A stretch of DNA of 5,226 bases. Origin: Elusimicrobiota bacterium. Lineage in GTDB: Bacteria > Elusimicrobiota > Elusimicrobia > Elusimicrobiales > UBA9959. Location: NCBI GenBank assembly GCA_030637365.1, contig DAOWGR010000041.1, positions 1 to 5,226 on the forward strand. Direction: 5' to 3'. Every line of letters starts with the position of its first letter. Position 1 is the first letter of the stretch. A model generated the notes under the pieces. It made no database searches. It saw only the letters and a list, made by a program, of their open reading frames with translations, and had not been told where the DNA came from. A program made the translations under genes and the position numbers. Shown one piece after another: positions 5,028 to 5,226 of this stretch.

Positions 5028-5226
5028 TTGATCAGCAAGAGTGGCAGTGAGGTTTTCAAGCCGGGCCGTTAGGAACCCGACCTGGGCTTCTGGGAGGAGT
5101 GGGTGGACTACGCCTATCGAGTGGAATTAGTAGAGCAAGGAGACAAGGCAATGCCAGCGCCGTCTTCCTGCAGTAGGCAGGTATCAAACGCTATGCGTAT
5201 CAGACCCAAGTTCTCGAGTTGCTATC
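5028..5226. other. G+C-rich, foreign-looking block at the right edge; identity unknown
   Basis: From just after the Sel1 gene's stop codon the composition jumps to about 56% G+C (62%, 55% and 50% in successive 60-base lines), against about 40% elsewhere. It contains several inverted repeats. AAGCC (5058-5062) can pair with GGCTT (5085-5089), with GGG (5063-5065) pairing to CCC (5076-5078) inside. CCTGC/GCAGG with a 5-nt loop lies at 5167-5181, and ACGC/GCGT with a 3-nt loop at 5188-5198. It could be the left end of an insertion sequence or intron, a structured RNA, or a decayed acquired gene. No known terminal repeat, intron boundary or transposase motif was recognised, and a chimeric assembly join is also possible. 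Confidence 0.55.
5151..5226 (+). CDS. Possible start of an unidentified gene (3' end beyond window)
   Basis: AAGGAG ending at 5142 lies 8 nt before ATG 5151, and the frame stays open to the window edge (25 codons, starting MPAPSSCSRQ). The same frame is open upstream as far as a TAG at 5070-5072, and reads protein-like there (GFWEEWVDYAYR). Another plus frame also looks coding near the edge: after a TAG at about 5174 it reads AGIKRYAYQTQVLELL. The true frame is therefore uncertain, and a frameshifted or decayed gene is possible. I do not recognise the product. Confidence 0.25.
   Translation, partial: MPAPSSCSRQVSNAMRIRPKFSSCY

Noticed and set aside
5058..5095. Group II intron domain V or intron 3' end
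   Set aside because: The AAGCC/GGCTT stem superficially resembles domain V, but the upper helix, GAAA-type tetraloop and correct length are missing.
5167..5198. Rho-independent terminator for the glyQS-Sel1 transcript
   Set aside because: The hairpins at 5167-5181 and 5188-5198 are short and are not followed by a T-run.

Overview
The window looks like a chromosomal segment of a Gram-negative-type bacterium with a fairly AT-rich genome (about 37-42% G+C in the lines I counted). Two exported proteins support an envelope with an outer membrane or at least lipoprotein processing: a secreted DUF4892-like protein and a lipobox lipoprotein. The two-subunit glycyl-tRNA synthetase (glyQ/glyS) is a bacterial type. 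The recO-glyQ-glyS order is conserved in several phyla, for example in Firmicutes. The protein style is compatible with an uncultured lineage such as Elusimicrobiota/Endomicrobia, but that is a low-confidence guess from memory of family sequences.

Layout: (1) 1-544, minus strand: the first 181 codons of a secreted DUF4892-like protein, running off the left edge. (2) 545-678: divergent promoter region. (3) 679-1305, plus: a short recO lacking the zinc-finger cysteines, with a -10-like box so close to its start that its mRNA may be nearly leaderless. (4) 1306-1485: a leader of about 160 nt before glyQ. It has a perfect extended -10 element, a possible 17-codon leader peptide, and complementary segments that could pair in two mutually exclusive ways, one of which covers the glyQ ribosome binding site. 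(5) 1486-2334 glyQ (GTG start) and 2327-4441 glyS (overlapping by 8 nt): the alpha and beta subunits of glycyl-tRNA synthetase. (6) 4476-5027: a small Sel1-repeat lipoprotein 34 nt after glyS, probably the last gene of the same transcript. (7) 5028-5226: a block of about 56% G+C, sharply different from the rest, with several small inverted repeats and an unidentified reading frame running off the right edge. It may be the edge of a mobile element or other acquired DNA.

Functionally, recO (recombinational repair) and glyQS (glycine charging for translation) are housekeeping genes. The envelope genes on either side have no evident link to them. The places worth a second look are the glyQ leader and the foreign-looking right end. 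I saw no tRNA, rRNA, CRISPR array, recognisable riboswitch class or clear Rho-independent terminator.
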